From NCBI RefSeq assembly GCF_900100945.1, contig NZ_FNCG01000004.1, positions 434,001 through 498,000 of the forward strand: DNA of 64,000 nucleotides, read 5' to 3'. The first letter of the stretch is position 1; each line of letters opens with the position of its first letter. The position numbers were made by a program, and so were the translations under genes. The stretch comes from Mucilaginibacter gossypii. Its GTDB lineage: Bacteria > Bacteroidota > Bacteroidia > Sphingobacteriales > Sphingobacteriaceae. Shown here one piece after another: positions 26,072 to 35,779 of the stretch. A model generated the notes under the pieces. It saw only the letters and a program-made list of their open reading frames with translations. It did not search any database and was not told the DNA's origin.

Positions 26072-26204
26072 AAAGTACCGGATCATAAAAGGTTTTTGAT
26101 AACTACAATAATCTCTGGCAAAGCCGTTTTAAAAGCCGTAAATTTGAGGCTTTATACTTATACCACCGTCGGGATAGCGGCGTGGCAAGTTGCGTTTCAG
26201 CTGT

Positions 26205-26231
26205 AAAGCATCTCCCGAATATGGATGCTTT
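26205..26231 (+). terminator. Weak hairpin before the S4-domain gene
   Basis: Seven-base stem (26205-26211 with 26225-26231), 13-base loop, then a short T-rich stretch. Possible end of the small membrane protein transcript. Confidence 0.4.
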
Positions 26232-26303
26232 TATTTGTACGTAAAATGATATTGGTAAATTAGCCGGCCGACCGGATAATCGGTGTAAAAGCAATTGAAT
26301 GTT

Positions 26304-26717
26304 ATGGCCGAAAAAGAGAAACTGAGAATAGATAAATACCTGTGGGCCATCCGCGTGTTTAAAACCCGTACGCTTGCTTCTGATGCCTGTAAGGCCGGCC
26401 GCATCAAGCTGGATGGTAAAAACATCAAGCCGTCATACGAGGTGAAAATTGGTGATGTTTACCAGGTAGCAAAAGGTATAGAGCGCAAGGTAGTGAAGGT
26501 AACCGGCTTGTTGGAAAACCGGGTAGACGCCAAAACGGCCGTGAATTTTTATGAAGATATAACTCCTGTTGAACAAACCCAGGCCTTTAAATCAATGTTC
26601 CATGCCCCGATACTGAAGCGTGATCGTGGCACGGGCCGTCCCACTAAGGCCGACAGGCGCGAAATTGATGACCTGAAAGATAATTTTTTTGAAGAGCAGG
26701 AGGAGAACCAGGATTAA
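26304..26717 (+). CDS. RNA-binding S4 domain protein (Hsp15-like)
   Basis: 137-aa protein from the ATG at 26304; a TTG nine bases earlier is in frame but less likely. The S4 fold spans about residues 5-60: LRIDKYLWAIRVFKTRTLA, then ACKAGRIKLDG with the KxG RNA-contact loop. This matches heat-shock protein 15, which binds free 50S subunits carrying a nascent chain and helps recycle them. The C-terminus is charged (KRDRGTGRPTKADRREIDD), as in the family. The gene is alone on the plus strand; a nonamer word array begins 3 bases past its stop codon. Confidence 0.88.
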   Translation: MAEKEKLRIDKYLWAIRVFKTRTLASDACKAGRIKLDGKNIKPSYEVKIGDVYQVAKGIERKVVKVTGLLENRVDAKTAVNFYEDITPVEQTQAFKSMFHAPILKRDRGTGRPTKADRREIDDLKDNFFEEQEENQD

Positions 26718-26720
26718 GCA

Positions 26721-26806
26721 GATTTTAGGGATTGATGGATTTTGATTTGCAAATGTGAATCAAATTCCTGCCCATCTGATAAATCCTACAAATCCGGGTT
26801 CAGACC
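26721..26806. repeat. Inverted array of a 9-base word (AAATCCNNN type)
   Basis: Left part 26721-26748 carries GATT words at 9-, 8- and 6-base spacing. Right part 26759-26804 carries AAATCC words at 9 or 10 bases, ending in ccgggttcagac. It begins 3 bases after the S4 gene stop codon. A sister copy with the same end motif is at 28214-28372. Confidence 0.7.
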
Positions 26807-26829
26807 AATTTACCCCCCTCAAATTCCGG

Positions 26830-27309
26830 TCAATAATGATCTTTATGCTCGGTTGTTTCCCAAAGTTTAAAGGCAGTTAGCGCTTCATCACGAAGGATTT
26901 GGACAAAAGGAAGCTTGCGTTTTTCCATGGTGCAGCCCAGTTCATCATAAATAAAATGATCGTCGAACCCTATCGCAGCGGCATCGGCTTTGGTATTGGC
27001 GTAATAAATTTTATCTATACGTGCCCAGTAAATAGCGCCCAGGCACATTGGGCAGGGCTCACAGCTGGTATAAATTTCGCAGCCTGATAAATTATATGTT
27101 CCCAGTTCCTGGCAGGCCAGGCGGATCACCGAGACTTCGGCGTGTGCGGTAGGATCATTAGTGGGTACAACACGGTTGGCGCTGCGGGCTATGATCATGC
27201 CGTCCTTAACAATTACGGCCCCAAAAGGCCCGCCCATTCCGCGCTTTACATTGTCTTCGGCCAGTTCAATGGCTATGCGCATAAATTTTTCGTGTACCGT
27301 ATTTTCCAT
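26830..27309 (-). CDS. Nucleoside deaminase, guanine deaminase type
   Basis: 159-aa zinc deaminase of the cytidine deaminase fold. The zinc ligands are in HAEVSVIRLA (His, with the catalytic Glu) and CEPCPMCLGAIYWA (two Cys). The C-terminal segment AAAIGFDDHFIYDEL is a mark of bacterial guanine deaminases, which turn guanine into xanthine, rather than of tRNA adenosine deaminase TadA. Length fits. It stands alone on the minus strand, downstream of the ompH terminator. Confidence 0.88.
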   Translation of the reverse strand: MENTVHEKFMRIAIELAEDNVKRGMGGPFGAVIVKDGMIIARSANRVVPTNDPTAHAEVSVIRLACQELGTYNLSGCEIYTSCEPCPMCLGAIYWARIDKIYYANTKADAAAIGFDDHFIYDELGCTMEKRKLPFVQILRDEALTAFKLWETTEHKDHY

Positions 27310-27324
27310 ATTGCCCTAAATTAA

Positions 27325-27350
27325 AAAACCTCAACCGAAGTTGAGGTTTT
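27325..27350. terminator. Terminator of the ompH-like gene
   Basis: Nine-base perfect stem (27327-27335 with 27340-27348), cgaa loop, A run on one side and T run on the other. On the minus strand it follows the OmpH-like gene. Confidence 0.82.
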
Positions 27351-27352
27351 AA

Positions 27353-27427
27353 TTTGAAAATGTGTCAATTTGAATATTTGAAAATGACTTGTAATGTTCA
27401 AATTACTTCATCATCAAATTTTCAAAT
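27353..27427. repeat. Inverted array of an 8-base word (TTTGAAAA type)
   Basis: Left array 27353-27386 has four 8-base units such as TTTGAAAA and TTTGAATA. Right array 27395-27427 read on the minus strand has four 8-base units of the same word. The arms pair with an 8-base gap. The right end is 7 bases past the stop codon of the OmpH-like gene, and the left end touches its terminator. Confidence 0.82.
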
Positions 27428-27434
27428 CAGGATA

Positions 27435-28028
27435 TTATTTTTTGTCTTTAGCGTAAGCTTCGTTAAGGCGTTTGGCAACGTCAACGGTAACATCTAAAGA
27501 TGGATCACCATACAATACGGTTGGATTGGCTTTTGAATAGGTTAACACCAGTTTGTAGCCTTTTTCTTTAGCATAACCTTTTACAAAGTCGGCAATTTTA
27601 TCATACAGTTTAGCATTTTCAGAAGCTTGCTCGTTTTGGAATTCGGCACCTGCATTTTGAGAGTAGCCTTGTAATTCCTGTTGTTTACGCTGTAACTGTT
27701 GCTCGGTAGCCTGGCGTTGATCAGCCGGCATGGTAGCCTGATTTTTCTGGTATTCGGCAACCTGGCGTTGAAATGCTTGACCGCGGTTTTGCAAGTCGGT
27801 TTGTGATGCTTTTCCTTTTTCTTCAAGGCGTTTTGACATATCCTTAAAGTAATCGTACTTGTTTAATAAAGAATCAGAGTTTACATAAACAATAGTTTCT
27901 TTATCAGGAGTTGCTGTGGTTGCAGCAGCCGGTTTATCGGCGGTTTTATTTTGAGTACAGGCCGCAACGCTACCTGCAATTGCTAATCCTAAAGTAAGTT
28001 TGGTTAAAACTGAAGCACTGGTTTTCAT
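27435..28028 (-). CDS. OmpH/Skp-family periplasmic chaperone, lipoprotein form
   Basis: Periplasmic chaperone of the OmpH/Skp type, 197 aa from the ATG at 28028, expected to hold outer-membrane proteins in transit. A lipoprotein signal LAIAGSVAAC with the lipid-carrying Cys precedes a linker rich in Ala and Thr. The mature part starts ETIVYVNSDSLLNKYDYF, then a long Gln/Glu/Lys coiled coil (residues about 80-160). An in-frame ATG at 28079 lies upstream of the probable transcription start (TATCTTTG at 28063-28070), so the inner start is chosen. Confidence 0.9.
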   Translation of the reverse strand: MKTSASVLTKLTLGLAIAGSVAACTQNKTADKPAAATTATPDKETIVYVNSDSLLNKYDYFKDMSKRLEEKGKASQTDLQNRGQAFQRQVAEYQKNQATMPADQRQATEQQLQRKQQELQGYSQNAGAEFQNEQASENAKLYDKIADFVKGYAKEKGYKLVLTYSKANPTVLYGDPSLDVTVDVAKRLNEAYAKDKK

Positions 28029-28062
28029 TTCTGTCAATCTGAAAATTATTATAAAATTTTGA

Positions 28063-28070
28063 CAAAGATA
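28063..28070 (-). promoter_or_regulatory. -7 promoter element of the OmpH-like gene
   Basis: TATCTTTG on the minus strand matches the Bacteroidota TAnnTTTG element. It lies 35 bases before the chosen start codon. No good -33 TTG was found at the usual distance. Confidence 0.5.
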
Positions 28071-28095
28071 ATCTTTCATTGCAAGTATCCTAATG

Positions 28096-28128
28096 ATTTC
28101 GAATATCGGATTTTCGATTTCGGATTTG
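28096..28128. repeat. Array of a 7-base word (ATTTCGG type)
   Basis: Four 7-base units (ATTTCGA, ATATCGG, ATTTTCG, ATTTCGG) and a partial fifth, in exact phase. It is the complement of the word used at 33560-33594 and 47483-47517. No inverted partner lies nearby. Confidence 0.8.
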
Positions 28129-28213
28129 TTTTTTAAAGATTACGTTGATTGATTTTTAGTTTAGTTTATGGGATTGCACCGATTAATTTTTGACTACACC
28201 GATTTTCCCTGAA

Positions 28214-28372
28214 CCGGGATTTGGAGGGATCAAGGAATAACCAGCTTTTTGAAGCTATAAGCAAATTCGATAAATTCTTTAATTTCATAAAATTCGGGCT
28301 CAGACAAAATCAGCAGGGCAAATAAAATCCAATAAATCCTGAAAATCCACCCTAATCCCGGTTCTGACAACT
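28214..28372. repeat. Inverted element with 9-base words and ccggg ends
   Basis: The right part (28322-28372) has AATCC words every 9 or 10 bases and ends in cccggttctgac. The left part (28214-28240) carries the complementary gaaccgggatt. Same family as 26721-26806. Confidence 0.65.
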
Positions 28373-28388
28373 CTCCACAACAGTACTT

Positions 28389-28397
28389 TTATCCACA
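28389..28397 (+). promoter_or_regulatory. Single DnaA box upstream of gyrB
   Basis: TTATCCACA matches the DnaA-box consensus exactly. Only one weak second copy is nearby (ctctccaca at 28371-28379), so this is not enough for an origin. DnaA control of gyrB is possible. Confidence 0.4.
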
Positions 28398-28425
28398 AAT
28401 AATCGTTAATACGGGGTATTTTTTG

Positions 28426-28433
28426 TAATTTTG
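28426..28433 (+). promoter_or_regulatory. -7 promoter element of gyrB
   Basis: TAATTTTG fits TAnnTTTG and lies 22 bases before the gyrB ATG, giving a short leader. The -33 element is not clear. Confidence 0.5.
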
Positions 28434-28449
28434 AAGATTGTTTCATTAA

Positions 28450-30414
<1,965 letters not shown>

Positions 30415-30463
30415 GCGATGCCCCGACCCCTGCAGGGGAGGGATGGTTGATACATTTTTTAAG

Positions 30464-30491
30464 ACCCGCTTCTTTTGAAGCGGGTTTTTTT
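30464..30491 (+). terminator. gyrB terminator
   Basis: Nine-base stem acccgcttc / gaagcgggt (30464-30472 with 30477-30485), tttt loop, then a run of Ts. A small palindrome cccctgcagggg (30427-30438) lies between it and the stop codon. Confidence 0.9.
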
Positions 30492-30573
30492 GTAGGAGCT
30501 TGGTCCCTGCCAGGTTTGGCGGGGCGTATTTAAATCAATTTTGCCGGAGCTGTTGTAATCGCTAACTTTAATT

Positions 30574-31185
30574 ATGGAACACTATGATAACCGGATTGAT
30601 GCCTACATCGAAAAATCGCCCGAATTTGCAAAGCCGATTTTAAACTATCTGAGAGCTGTGGTGCATGAAGCCTCGCCTATGATAATTGAAACCATGAAAT
30701 GGAGCATGCCTTTTTTTGATTACAAAGGTGTGGTTTGCAATATGGCCGCTTTTAAACAACATTGCGCATTTGGTTTTTGGAAGGCATCGTTATTATATGA
30801 CCCACAAAAGATATTGAGCCTGGCCGATCAGGCTGCAGGTAGCTTCGGTCGCCTGACCAGTATTGATGACCTTCCTCCAAAGGAAGCACTTATTGAGTTT
30901 ATACAGCAGGCGATGGCCCTAAATGAAGATAATAAACCCAGGCCGGCTTCCCAAAAGAAGCCGCCCGCTCAACGCGACGAGTTGGTGGTACCTGACTACT
31001 TCGTGAAATTTTTAGAAGCCCATCCGCAAGCCTGGCTAAACCTTAACCAGTTCAGCTACTCGCAGAAAAAGGAGTATATTGAATGGATAACCGAGGCCAA
31101 AACCGAGGCCACCCGGCTTAAGCGTATGGAAACTGCCGCTGAGTGGCTTACTGAGGGTAAATCAAGGCACTGGAAGTACAAATAA
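30574..31185 (+). CDS. DUF1801 / YdeI-type protein
   Basis: 203-aa cytoplasmic protein with two parts. Residues about 10-120 form a DUF1801 (YdhG-like) domain: ETMKWSMPFFDYKGVVCNMAAFKQHCAFGFW. The C-terminal third (FLEAHPQAWLNLNQFSYSQKKEYIEWI, then ETAAEWLTEGKSRHWKYK) is the YdeI/OmpD-associated segment. The Bacillus YdeI homologue helps resist antimicrobial peptides, but the biochemical role is not known. It is followed 32 bases later by a YciI-like gene. Confidence 0.85.
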   Translation: MEHYDNRIDAYIEKSPEFAKPILNYLRAVVHEASPMIIETMKWSMPFFDYKGVVCNMAAFKQHCAFGFWKASLLYDPQKILSLADQAAGSFGRLTSIDDLPPKEALIEFIQQAMALNEDNKPRPASQKKPPAQRDELVVPDYFVKFLEAHPQAWLNLNQFSYSQKKEYIEWITEAKTEATRLKRMETAAEWLTEGKSRHWKYK

Positions 31186-31217
31186 ATTCCCAATACCGAA
31201 TATTAAACTTAACGCTT

Positions 31218-31514
31218 ATGTTTTTCATCGATCTTAAGTATATCGCCCCTCTTGAAGAGGTTGATGCTTATATGGAGGTCCATCTAAAGCATCTTAATAA
31301 ATATTATGATGAAAAGGTATTTGTTGTTTGGGGGCCTAAGGTGCCGCGCACGGGTGGGGTAATCCTGGCCTTTGCGGGCTCAAGGGAGCAAATAGAGAAG
31401 ATCATTACCGAAGATCCCTTTTACAAGCATAAACTTGCTGAATTTACCGTCACCGAGTTCTTAACTCCTGTGTATCACCCAGATTTAACTGCGCTGCTGG
31501 ACGGTGCAGAATAG
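31218..31514 (+). CDS. YciI-like small protein
   Basis: 98-aa alpha-beta protein of the YciI fold (dimeric ferredoxin-like barrel). It starts MFFIDLKYIAPLEEVDAYMEVH, has GPKVPRTGGVILAF in the middle and ends with EFTVTEFLTPVY. YciI proteins have a conserved His-Asp pair that may act on small ring compounds; here the first histidine follows the family pattern in MEVHLKHL. Function is unknown. Its stop codon lies 2 bases from the convergent esterase gene. Confidence 0.82.
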   Translation: MFFIDLKYIAPLEEVDAYMEVHLKHLNKYYDEKVFVVWGPKVPRTGGVILAFAGSREQIEKIITEDPFYKHKLAEFTVTEFLTPVYHPDLTALLDGAE

Positions 31515-31516
31515 GT

Positions 31517-32602
31517 TTAGTTTACTTTATCCAGCCGGGTTGGTTTTTCATTTGGAAAGCTGAAAACCATGTACATTTTGTTGCCTTCTGTATGGAAAGT
31601 AATATCGGCCCGTTCATTTTCGTACATAAAGAACGACGCTTTTGCATATGGCACAATTACCATAGGTATTGCATCATTTTGGACGAAGTATAGTTTGCCT
31701 TCAGCAACATAAGTCTTGAATTTGTTTTTGTCATCGCCTGCTATCTGGTAATTTCCTGCATATTGTTCCAGTTGCTTTGCAGATATATCAATAGCCTTAT
31801 GCTGTTTACAATAGGCAAATTTTATTGCGTTTTGCATTACTTGCGCCAATGCTGCCCCATGCCCGGCATTTGGGGTGATTGCGATAGCAATATCAAGCCC
31901 TTTACAATGCTGGTTTTCCATGTAGATTTTAAAATCCCGAATGTTTTTGCTGGTTAAGAGCTCAAAAGAACCTACGCCTAAAAACACCCTGCAGTTAATG
32001 TCATGATTATTGGCAAAGTATTTTTTAGCCGAAGGGATTAGTTCACTTCCGCTGTTGCCGGGTGCCCCTATAAAGATCATATTAAATAGATTTGGATGCT
32101 CGAACAGTACCATGGTAGTGAACATGCCACCAAACGAATAACCGTATAGTGCTTTATTATCGCTTACACGGTATTTACTTTGTATAAATGGTATTACTTC
32201 CCGCTCAATAAATGATATGAACTTTGGTCCGCCGGTTGTGGGGTTCAGATCGCGGCTGCGCTGGTTTGGTTGGCTGCCGTAACCAATGCCTACAATGAGT
32301 GCTTCAGTGGTTTCATAATCCTGCCGGAGCATGTTGAAGCAGTTCATGGCAACGGTCATGTTCCAGTCGCCATCAGTCACGTACAACACCGGGTATTTGG
32401 TTTTAGTAGTATCATAACCCGGAGGAAAATGTACGTAGATGGTATAATCTTCACCAATAACTGTTGAGTGATAATCCCATTGCACCATGTCTTTGTCCGT
32501 AAAAGGGGCAGGGGTATCGCTTTTAACCTGCGCTGCAGCAATGTTTGCGAAAAAGATAAAAGCAAGTAGATAGAGGCTGGTCTTGATACTTTGTTTCAAC
32601 AT
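31517..32602 (-). CDS. Secreted alpha/beta hydrolase, enterochelin-esterase type
   Basis: 361-aa esterase of the D-family putative esterase group. An N-terminal signal peptide (about 24 residues ending AAAQ) sends it to the periplasm or outside. The nucleophile elbow is GYSFGGMFT, with VLYVTDGDWNM and TPNAGHGAAL (likely catalytic His) in the expected order. The C-terminal 90 residues form an extra beta domain (AGNYQIAGDD). Substrates in this group include siderophores and acetylated sugars, and nothing nearby points to one. A 10-3-10 palindrome lies just before the start. Confidence 0.88.
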   Translation of the reverse strand: MLKQSIKTSLYLLAFIFFANIAAAQVKSDTPAPFTDKDMVQWDYHSTVIGEDYTIYVHFPPGYDTTKTKYPVLYVTDGDWNMTVAMNCFNMLRQDYETTEALIVGIGYGSQPNQRSRDLNPTTGGPKFISFIEREVIPFIQSKYRVSDNKALYGYSFGGMFTTMVLFEHPNLFNMIFIGAPGNSGSELIPSAKKYFANNHDINCRVFLGVGSFELLTSKNIRDFKIYMENQHCKGLDIAIAITPNAGHGAALAQVMQNAIKFAYCKQHKAIDISAKQLEQYAGNYQIAGDDKNKFKTYVAEGKLYFVQNDAIPMVIVPYAKASFFMYENERADITFHTEGNKMYMVFSFPNEKPTRLDKVN

Positions 32603-32616
32603 GGCGTGTGGTTATA

Positions 32617-32639
32617 TAAATTAAGATAGTCTTAATTTA
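32617..32639. promoter_or_regulatory. 10-3-10 palindrome before the esterase gene
   Basis: Perfect arms taaattaaga (32617-32626) and tcttaattta (32630-32639) around tag, 14 bases upstream of the esterase start codon. AT-only arms and dyad symmetry suggest an operator rather than a terminator. Confidence 0.45.
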
Positions 32640-32718
32640 CAAAAGGTTACAGCGTTGCTGAAATAAAAAAGGAATGCCGGGAAAGGAATTTTCATTCCCT
32701 CCTTAGGGGGCAAGGGGG

Positions 32719-33480
32719 CTAAAAATCCAGCGGCCCCAACCTTTTCATATTTTTCATAATAAGGTATTGCCTGTGCCTTAAATATTTGGTTGGGTTGGTG
32801 GCCGACCATTTCAGCGGGCTTGGGAAAATCACGGCTATGGCGGCAGCTTCCTGCCGGGTTAAATCGGAGGCTGGTTTGTGAAAATAAGCCTGCGAAGCAG
32901 CCTCAACACCGTATATTCCATCGCCCATTTCAATCTCGTTCAGGTAAACCTCCATGATGCGTTTTTTGCTCCAAAAGGTTTCTATTAATATGGTAAAATA
33001 AGCTTCGATGCCTTTACGGAGTATGGAACGGCCTTCCCAAAGGAAAACATTTTTGGCTACCTGCTGTGATATGGTACTGCCGCCAATTAGTTTTTTACTG
33101 TGCGAATTTTTTTCGATGGCTTTTTCGATGGCGTTAAAATCGAAACCGTGGTGCTCTAAAAAAGTCTGGTCTTCGGCAGCAACGGCGGCACGTTTCATAT
33201 TGTCGGAGATCTCGTCAAAATCTTTCCATTTTTTATCTATCTTCCATTCCTTACCTGCCGATTTACGCTGGAAGCCGCGTTCGATCATTAACCAGGTAAA
33301 AGGAGGGTTTATAAAACGGTAACCAATTACGCCCAAAAGGCTTAAACCGAAAAACAGGATGAATATCAGTTTAAAAATCCTGAATATCAATTTAGGAATG
33401 CCATAAAACTTTGAATCCGATTTTGAATTCCGTTTGCCCGACGTTGATTTTTGGTTGTTTTTGCCGAAGAATTTGAACAC
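32719..33480 (-). CDS. mtgA: Monofunctional peptidoglycan transglycosylase
   Basis: GT51 glycosyltransferase, 253 aa, which polymerises glycan strands from lipid II without a transpeptidase domain. A basic N-terminus and one membrane helix (residues about 32-55) precede the catalytic domain. Motifs are in order: AAVAAEDQTFLEHHGFD (catalytic Glu), GGSTISQQVAKNVFLW, KKRIMEVYLNEIEMG (second Glu) and RQEAAAIAVIFPSP. It lies on the minus strand, facing away from the ribosomal protein genes, with which it shares orientation but not the operon, since a terminator separates them. Confidence 0.95.
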   Translation of the reverse strand: MFKFFGKNNQKSTSGKRNSKSDSKFYGIPKLIFRIFKLIFILFFGLSLLGVIGYRFINPPFTWLMIERGFQRKSAGKEWKIDKKWKDFDEISDNMKRAAVAAEDQTFLEHHGFDFNAIEKAIEKNSHSKKLIGGSTISQQVAKNVFLWEGRSILRKGIEAYFTILIETFWSKKRIMEVYLNEIEMGDGIYGVEAASQAYFHKPASDLTRQEAAAIAVIFPSPLKWSATNPTKYLRHRQYLIMKNMKRLGPLDF

Positions 33481-33508
33481 AGTTATAAAATATTTCCTGA
33501 TAAAAGAA

Positions 33509-33538
33509 GAGGGTGCTTTGCTTTAGCAAAACACCCTC
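33509..33538 (-). terminator. Terminator of the rpsF-rpsR-rplI operon
   Basis: A 14-base stem (33509-33522 with 33525-33538) that pairs fully on the minus strand thanks to one G-U pair, with a 2-base loop, followed by a T-rich tract. Confidence 0.8.
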
Positions 33539-33559
33539 TAAAATTCTAAAATTTTTCCA

Positions 33560-33594
33560 GAAATCCGAAATCGAAACTCCGAATTCCGAAATAT
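33560..33594. repeat. Array of a 7-base word (GAAATCC type)
   Basis: Five 7-base units in exact phase (GAAATCC, GAAATCG, AAACTCC, GAATTCC, GAAATAT), ending 3 bases from the rplI stop codon. Same word as 47483-47517 and, inverted, 28096-28128. Confidence 0.85.
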
Positions 33595-33596
33595 AA

Positions 33597-34040
33597 TTAT
33601 TCCGCTACTACTGCAAACGGAACCTGTACTTTAACTTCCTTGTGCAGGTTGATGTTGGCTACGTATTCACCAACAAATTTTGGCTCCTGGTCAAAAGTGA
33701 TACGACGACGGTCAACTTCAAAACCTTCTTTTTTCAATGCATCAGCAATTTGGATAGTGTTGATAGCACCGAAGATTTTGCCTGTTTCGCCGGCTTTAGC
33801 ACCAATGTTAAGTTTAACACCTTCTAAACGAGCTGCAATAGCATCAGCATCCTTGCGGATTTTTTCTTGCTTAAATTGAGCTTGTTTAAGGTTTTCGGCT
33901 AAAACTTTACGTGCGCTTTCAGTAGCTAATATGGCGTAGCCTTTTGGTAAAAGGTAGTTACGGCCATAACCTGGTTTCACATTTACGATATCGTCTTTAT
34001 CACCCAGGTTTTTTACATCTTGTTTTAAAATAACTTCCAT
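33597..34040 (-). CDS. rplI: Ribosomal protein L9
   Basis: Large-subunit protein of 147 aa that binds 23S rRNA near the L1 stalk. The N-terminal domain has the family signature from MEVILKQDVKNLGDK to GYGRNYLLPKGYA, followed by the long connecting helix and the C-terminal domain (GAKAGETGKIFGAI). Last gene of the rpsF-rpsR-rplI operon, 15 bases after rpsR. A word array and then a terminator follow. Confidence 0.98.
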   Translation of the reverse strand: MEVILKQDVKNLGDKDDIVNVKPGYGRNYLLPKGYAILATESARKVLAENLKQAQFKQEKIRKDADAIAARLEGVKLNIGAKAGETGKIFGAINTIQIADALKKEGFEVDRRRITFDQEPKFVGEYVANINLHKEVKVQVPFAVVAE

Positions 34041-34055
34041 TTCTTAAATCTCCTA

Positions 34056-34319
34056 TTATTTTAATGAATCTGTAACGTAAGGTAATAAACCGATGTGGCG
34101 TGCGCGTTTAACAGCCTGAGCCACTTTACGCTGAAACTTCAATGAAGTACCGGTTAAACGGCGTGGTAATACTTTACCTTGGTCGTTAATGAACTTTAAT
34201 AAAAAGTTTGCGTCTTTGTAATCAATATACTTGATACCGTTCTTTTTGAAACGGCAGTATTTTTTACGGTTATCCTCCACCTTTGGAGCGGTAACGTATT
34301 TAATTTGTTCGTTAGCCAT
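34056..34319 (-). CDS. rpsR: Ribosomal protein S18
   Basis: Small-subunit protein of 87 aa that pairs with S6 on the platform. The core [21 protein letters not shown] and [23 protein letters not shown] match S18. Its ATG overlaps the rpsF stop codon by one base, so the two are translationally coupled in the fixed S6-S18-L9 order. Confidence 0.98.
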   Translation of the reverse strand: MANEQIKYVTAPKVEDNRKKYCRFKKNGIKYIDYKDANFLLKFINDQGKVLPRRLTGTSLKFQRKVAQAVKRARHIGLLPYVTDSLK

Positions 34320-34687
34320 TAGTTTGCTGCCTCCTCTGCTTTAGCTGCTGGTTTTTTGTTAAAAGCACCACTGCGTTTTTTGTCATTGTAAGCAATGGCA
34401 TGTTTATCCAAAGCAATGGTCAGGAAACGCAAAACACGCTCATCGCGCCTTAACTCTATCTCCAATTTGTTAATTAATTCACCCGGAGCCTTAAATTCAG
34501 TTAAGTGATAGTACCCTGTAGTTTTCTTTTGGATTGGGTACGCTAATTTTCTCAAACCCCAATTATCCTCCTGGACAATTTCGGCTCCGCCATCAGTAAG
34601 AATTTTGCTGTATTTGGCATTTGCCTCTTTAGCAGTCTCTTCTGAAAGCAACGGGGTTAGAACGATCACGATTTCGTACTGTTGCAT
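34319..34687 (-). CDS. rpsF: Ribosomal protein S6
   Basis: Small-subunit protein of 122 aa, partner of S18. It starts [17 protein letters not shown], with [23 protein letters not shown] and [16 protein letters not shown] as family segments. A basic and alanine-rich tail of about 20 residues ([19 protein letters not shown]) follows the domain. First gene of the operon, under a textbook Bacteroidota promoter at 34729-34760. Confidence 0.98.
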   Translation of the reverse strand: MQQYEIVIVLTPLLSEETAKEANAKYSKILTDGGAEIVQEDNWGLRKLAYPIQKKTTGYYHLTEFKAPGELINKLEIELRRDERVLRFLTIALDKHAIAYNDKKRSGAFNKKPAAKAEEAAN

Positions 34688-34728
34688 TATACTTGATTTT
34701 TAATTATTTGCCCGCCATAACGGGGCTG

Positions 34729-34760
34729 CAAATGTAGAGGTAATTATTGAAACAATCAAA
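34729..34760 (-). promoter_or_regulatory. Promoter of rpsF-rpsR-rplI
   Basis: On the minus strand TTTG (34757-34760), exactly 20 bases, then TACATTTG (34729-34736). This is the full Bacteroidota -33/-7 consensus. The leader to the rpsF ATG is about 35 bases. Confidence 0.8.
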
Positions 34761-34835
34761 TGTTTTTAGATGAAATGCTACGTGTATAACAGCAAATTAG
34801 CCCGGCAGCGCTATATTAGCAGTCAAATTATTATT

Positions 34836-35456
34836 ATGAAAAAGAACCTGCTCCTTTTTATCGCATTTTTTTTAACAACAACCAGCGCAATAAAAGCACA
34901 AACAATAGGGCCCGCGCAACAACGCCTGCTTGATTCGCTTTGTAAAGAATTGTCCAAAATTGACGTGGCAAAGATATCTACCAAACAGGCTGCCAATGAT
35001 GCTTTTGAAAAGTGTTTTGAAAACCATGCCGACTTGCTAATGGATGTAGCCAAAGAGCAAAATGTTGAGGTAACCGATGAACCGGCAATGAGTAAAGTAG
35101 GCGTGGAGATCGGTAAAAACCTGATGAAGCAAAAATGCGGATCTTTTATGCAACTCGCCATGAAAATGGGAAAGGATGGCGATGCTGAGGATACCGGTAC
35201 CCAGGTTACTACCGGCGTATTTAAACGGATTGATACAAAGGGATTTAATTATATTGTTATAACAGATAAGGCAGCGGCCGAAAAATCATTTATCTGGCTC
35301 AGGCAGTTTTCCGGGTCTGAGAAATTTATAGATGCTTCACCGGCTAAACTTGCCGGTAAAAAACTCCAGATAACCTGGAAGGATATGGAAGTGTATCTGC
35401 CGCAAGCCAAGGGGTATTATACTGTAAAGGAAATAGTATCGATAGATATTCTGTAA
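34836..35456 (+). CDS. Secreted protein of unknown function
   Basis: 206-aa protein from the ATG at 34836, where the signal peptide MKKNLLLFIAFFLTTTSA begins; an upstream in-frame ATG at 34770 would bury it. Cleavage probably follows AIKA. The mature N-terminal half is helical with two cysteines (EKCFENHADLL and KQKCGSFMQL); the C-terminal 80 residues look beta-rich (TGVFKRIDTKGFNYIVITDK). No family recognised. It is alone on the plus strand, transcribed away from the ribosomal operon. Confidence 0.8.
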   Translation: MKKNLLLFIAFFLTTTSAIKAQTIGPAQQRLLDSLCKELSKIDVAKISTKQAANDAFEKCFENHADLLMDVAKEQNVEVTDEPAMSKVGVEIGKNLMKQKCGSFMQLAMKMGKDGDAEDTGTQVTTGVFKRIDTKGFNYIVITDKAAAEKSFIWLRQFSGSEKFIDASPAKLAGKKLQITWKDMEVYLPQAKGYYTVKEIVSIDIL

Positions 35457-35506
35457 ACGAGGGAGAAATTGTGTTGATAAAAACAAAATTTTTTCTAAAA
35501 CTTATG

Positions 35507-35546
35507 GCATAGCTTATGGTTTTACTTAAAAACTCATAAGCTATGC
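35507..35546 (+). promoter_or_regulatory. Hairpin covering a start codon
   Basis: Perfect 12-base arms gcatagcttatg (35507-35518) and cataagctatgc (35535-35546), 16-base loop. The right arm contains the ATG (35543-35545) of the small acidic protein, so folding of the mRNA would hide the start. Confidence 0.5.
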
Positions 35547-35779
35547 AACCCGCAACTATTCAAGCCGAAAAAGGAACAAGCAATCCGCTTACTTTCGATG
35601 AGATCTTAATGTATGGCGGAGGGGATGATCCCCTTGAAGGCGACTGGGATGACCAGGAAGATGAAGATTTTGATGATATCCTTGAGGATAAAGAAGATCT
35701 GCATGAAATACAGGTTGATGGCAGTATTGGTGAGCCCGACCCCGAAGATGATGATCATTTGCCTGATGATGATATTTAA
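35543..35779 (+). CDS. Small acidic protein, unknown
   Basis: 78-aa protein that is very rich in Asp and Glu after residue 28 (DDPLEGDWDDQEDEDFDDIL, then PDPEDDDHLPDDDI) and is probably disordered. No domain is recognised. The ATG lies in one arm of a perfect hairpin (35507-35546), which may control translation. A second strongly acidic protein is encoded at 39591-40013 and a third has an acidic tail at 20164-20823. A chance frame is unlikely given the uniform composition and ordinary codon use. Confidence 0.65.
   Translation: MQPATIQAEKGTSNPLTFDEILMYGGGDDPLEGDWDDQEDEDFDDILEDKEDLHEIQVDGSIGEPDPEDDDHLPDDDI

Noticed and set aside
28371..28397. Chromosomal origin near gyrB
   Set aside because: Only one perfect DnaA box and one weak copy; no cluster of boxes and no dnaA gene in the window.
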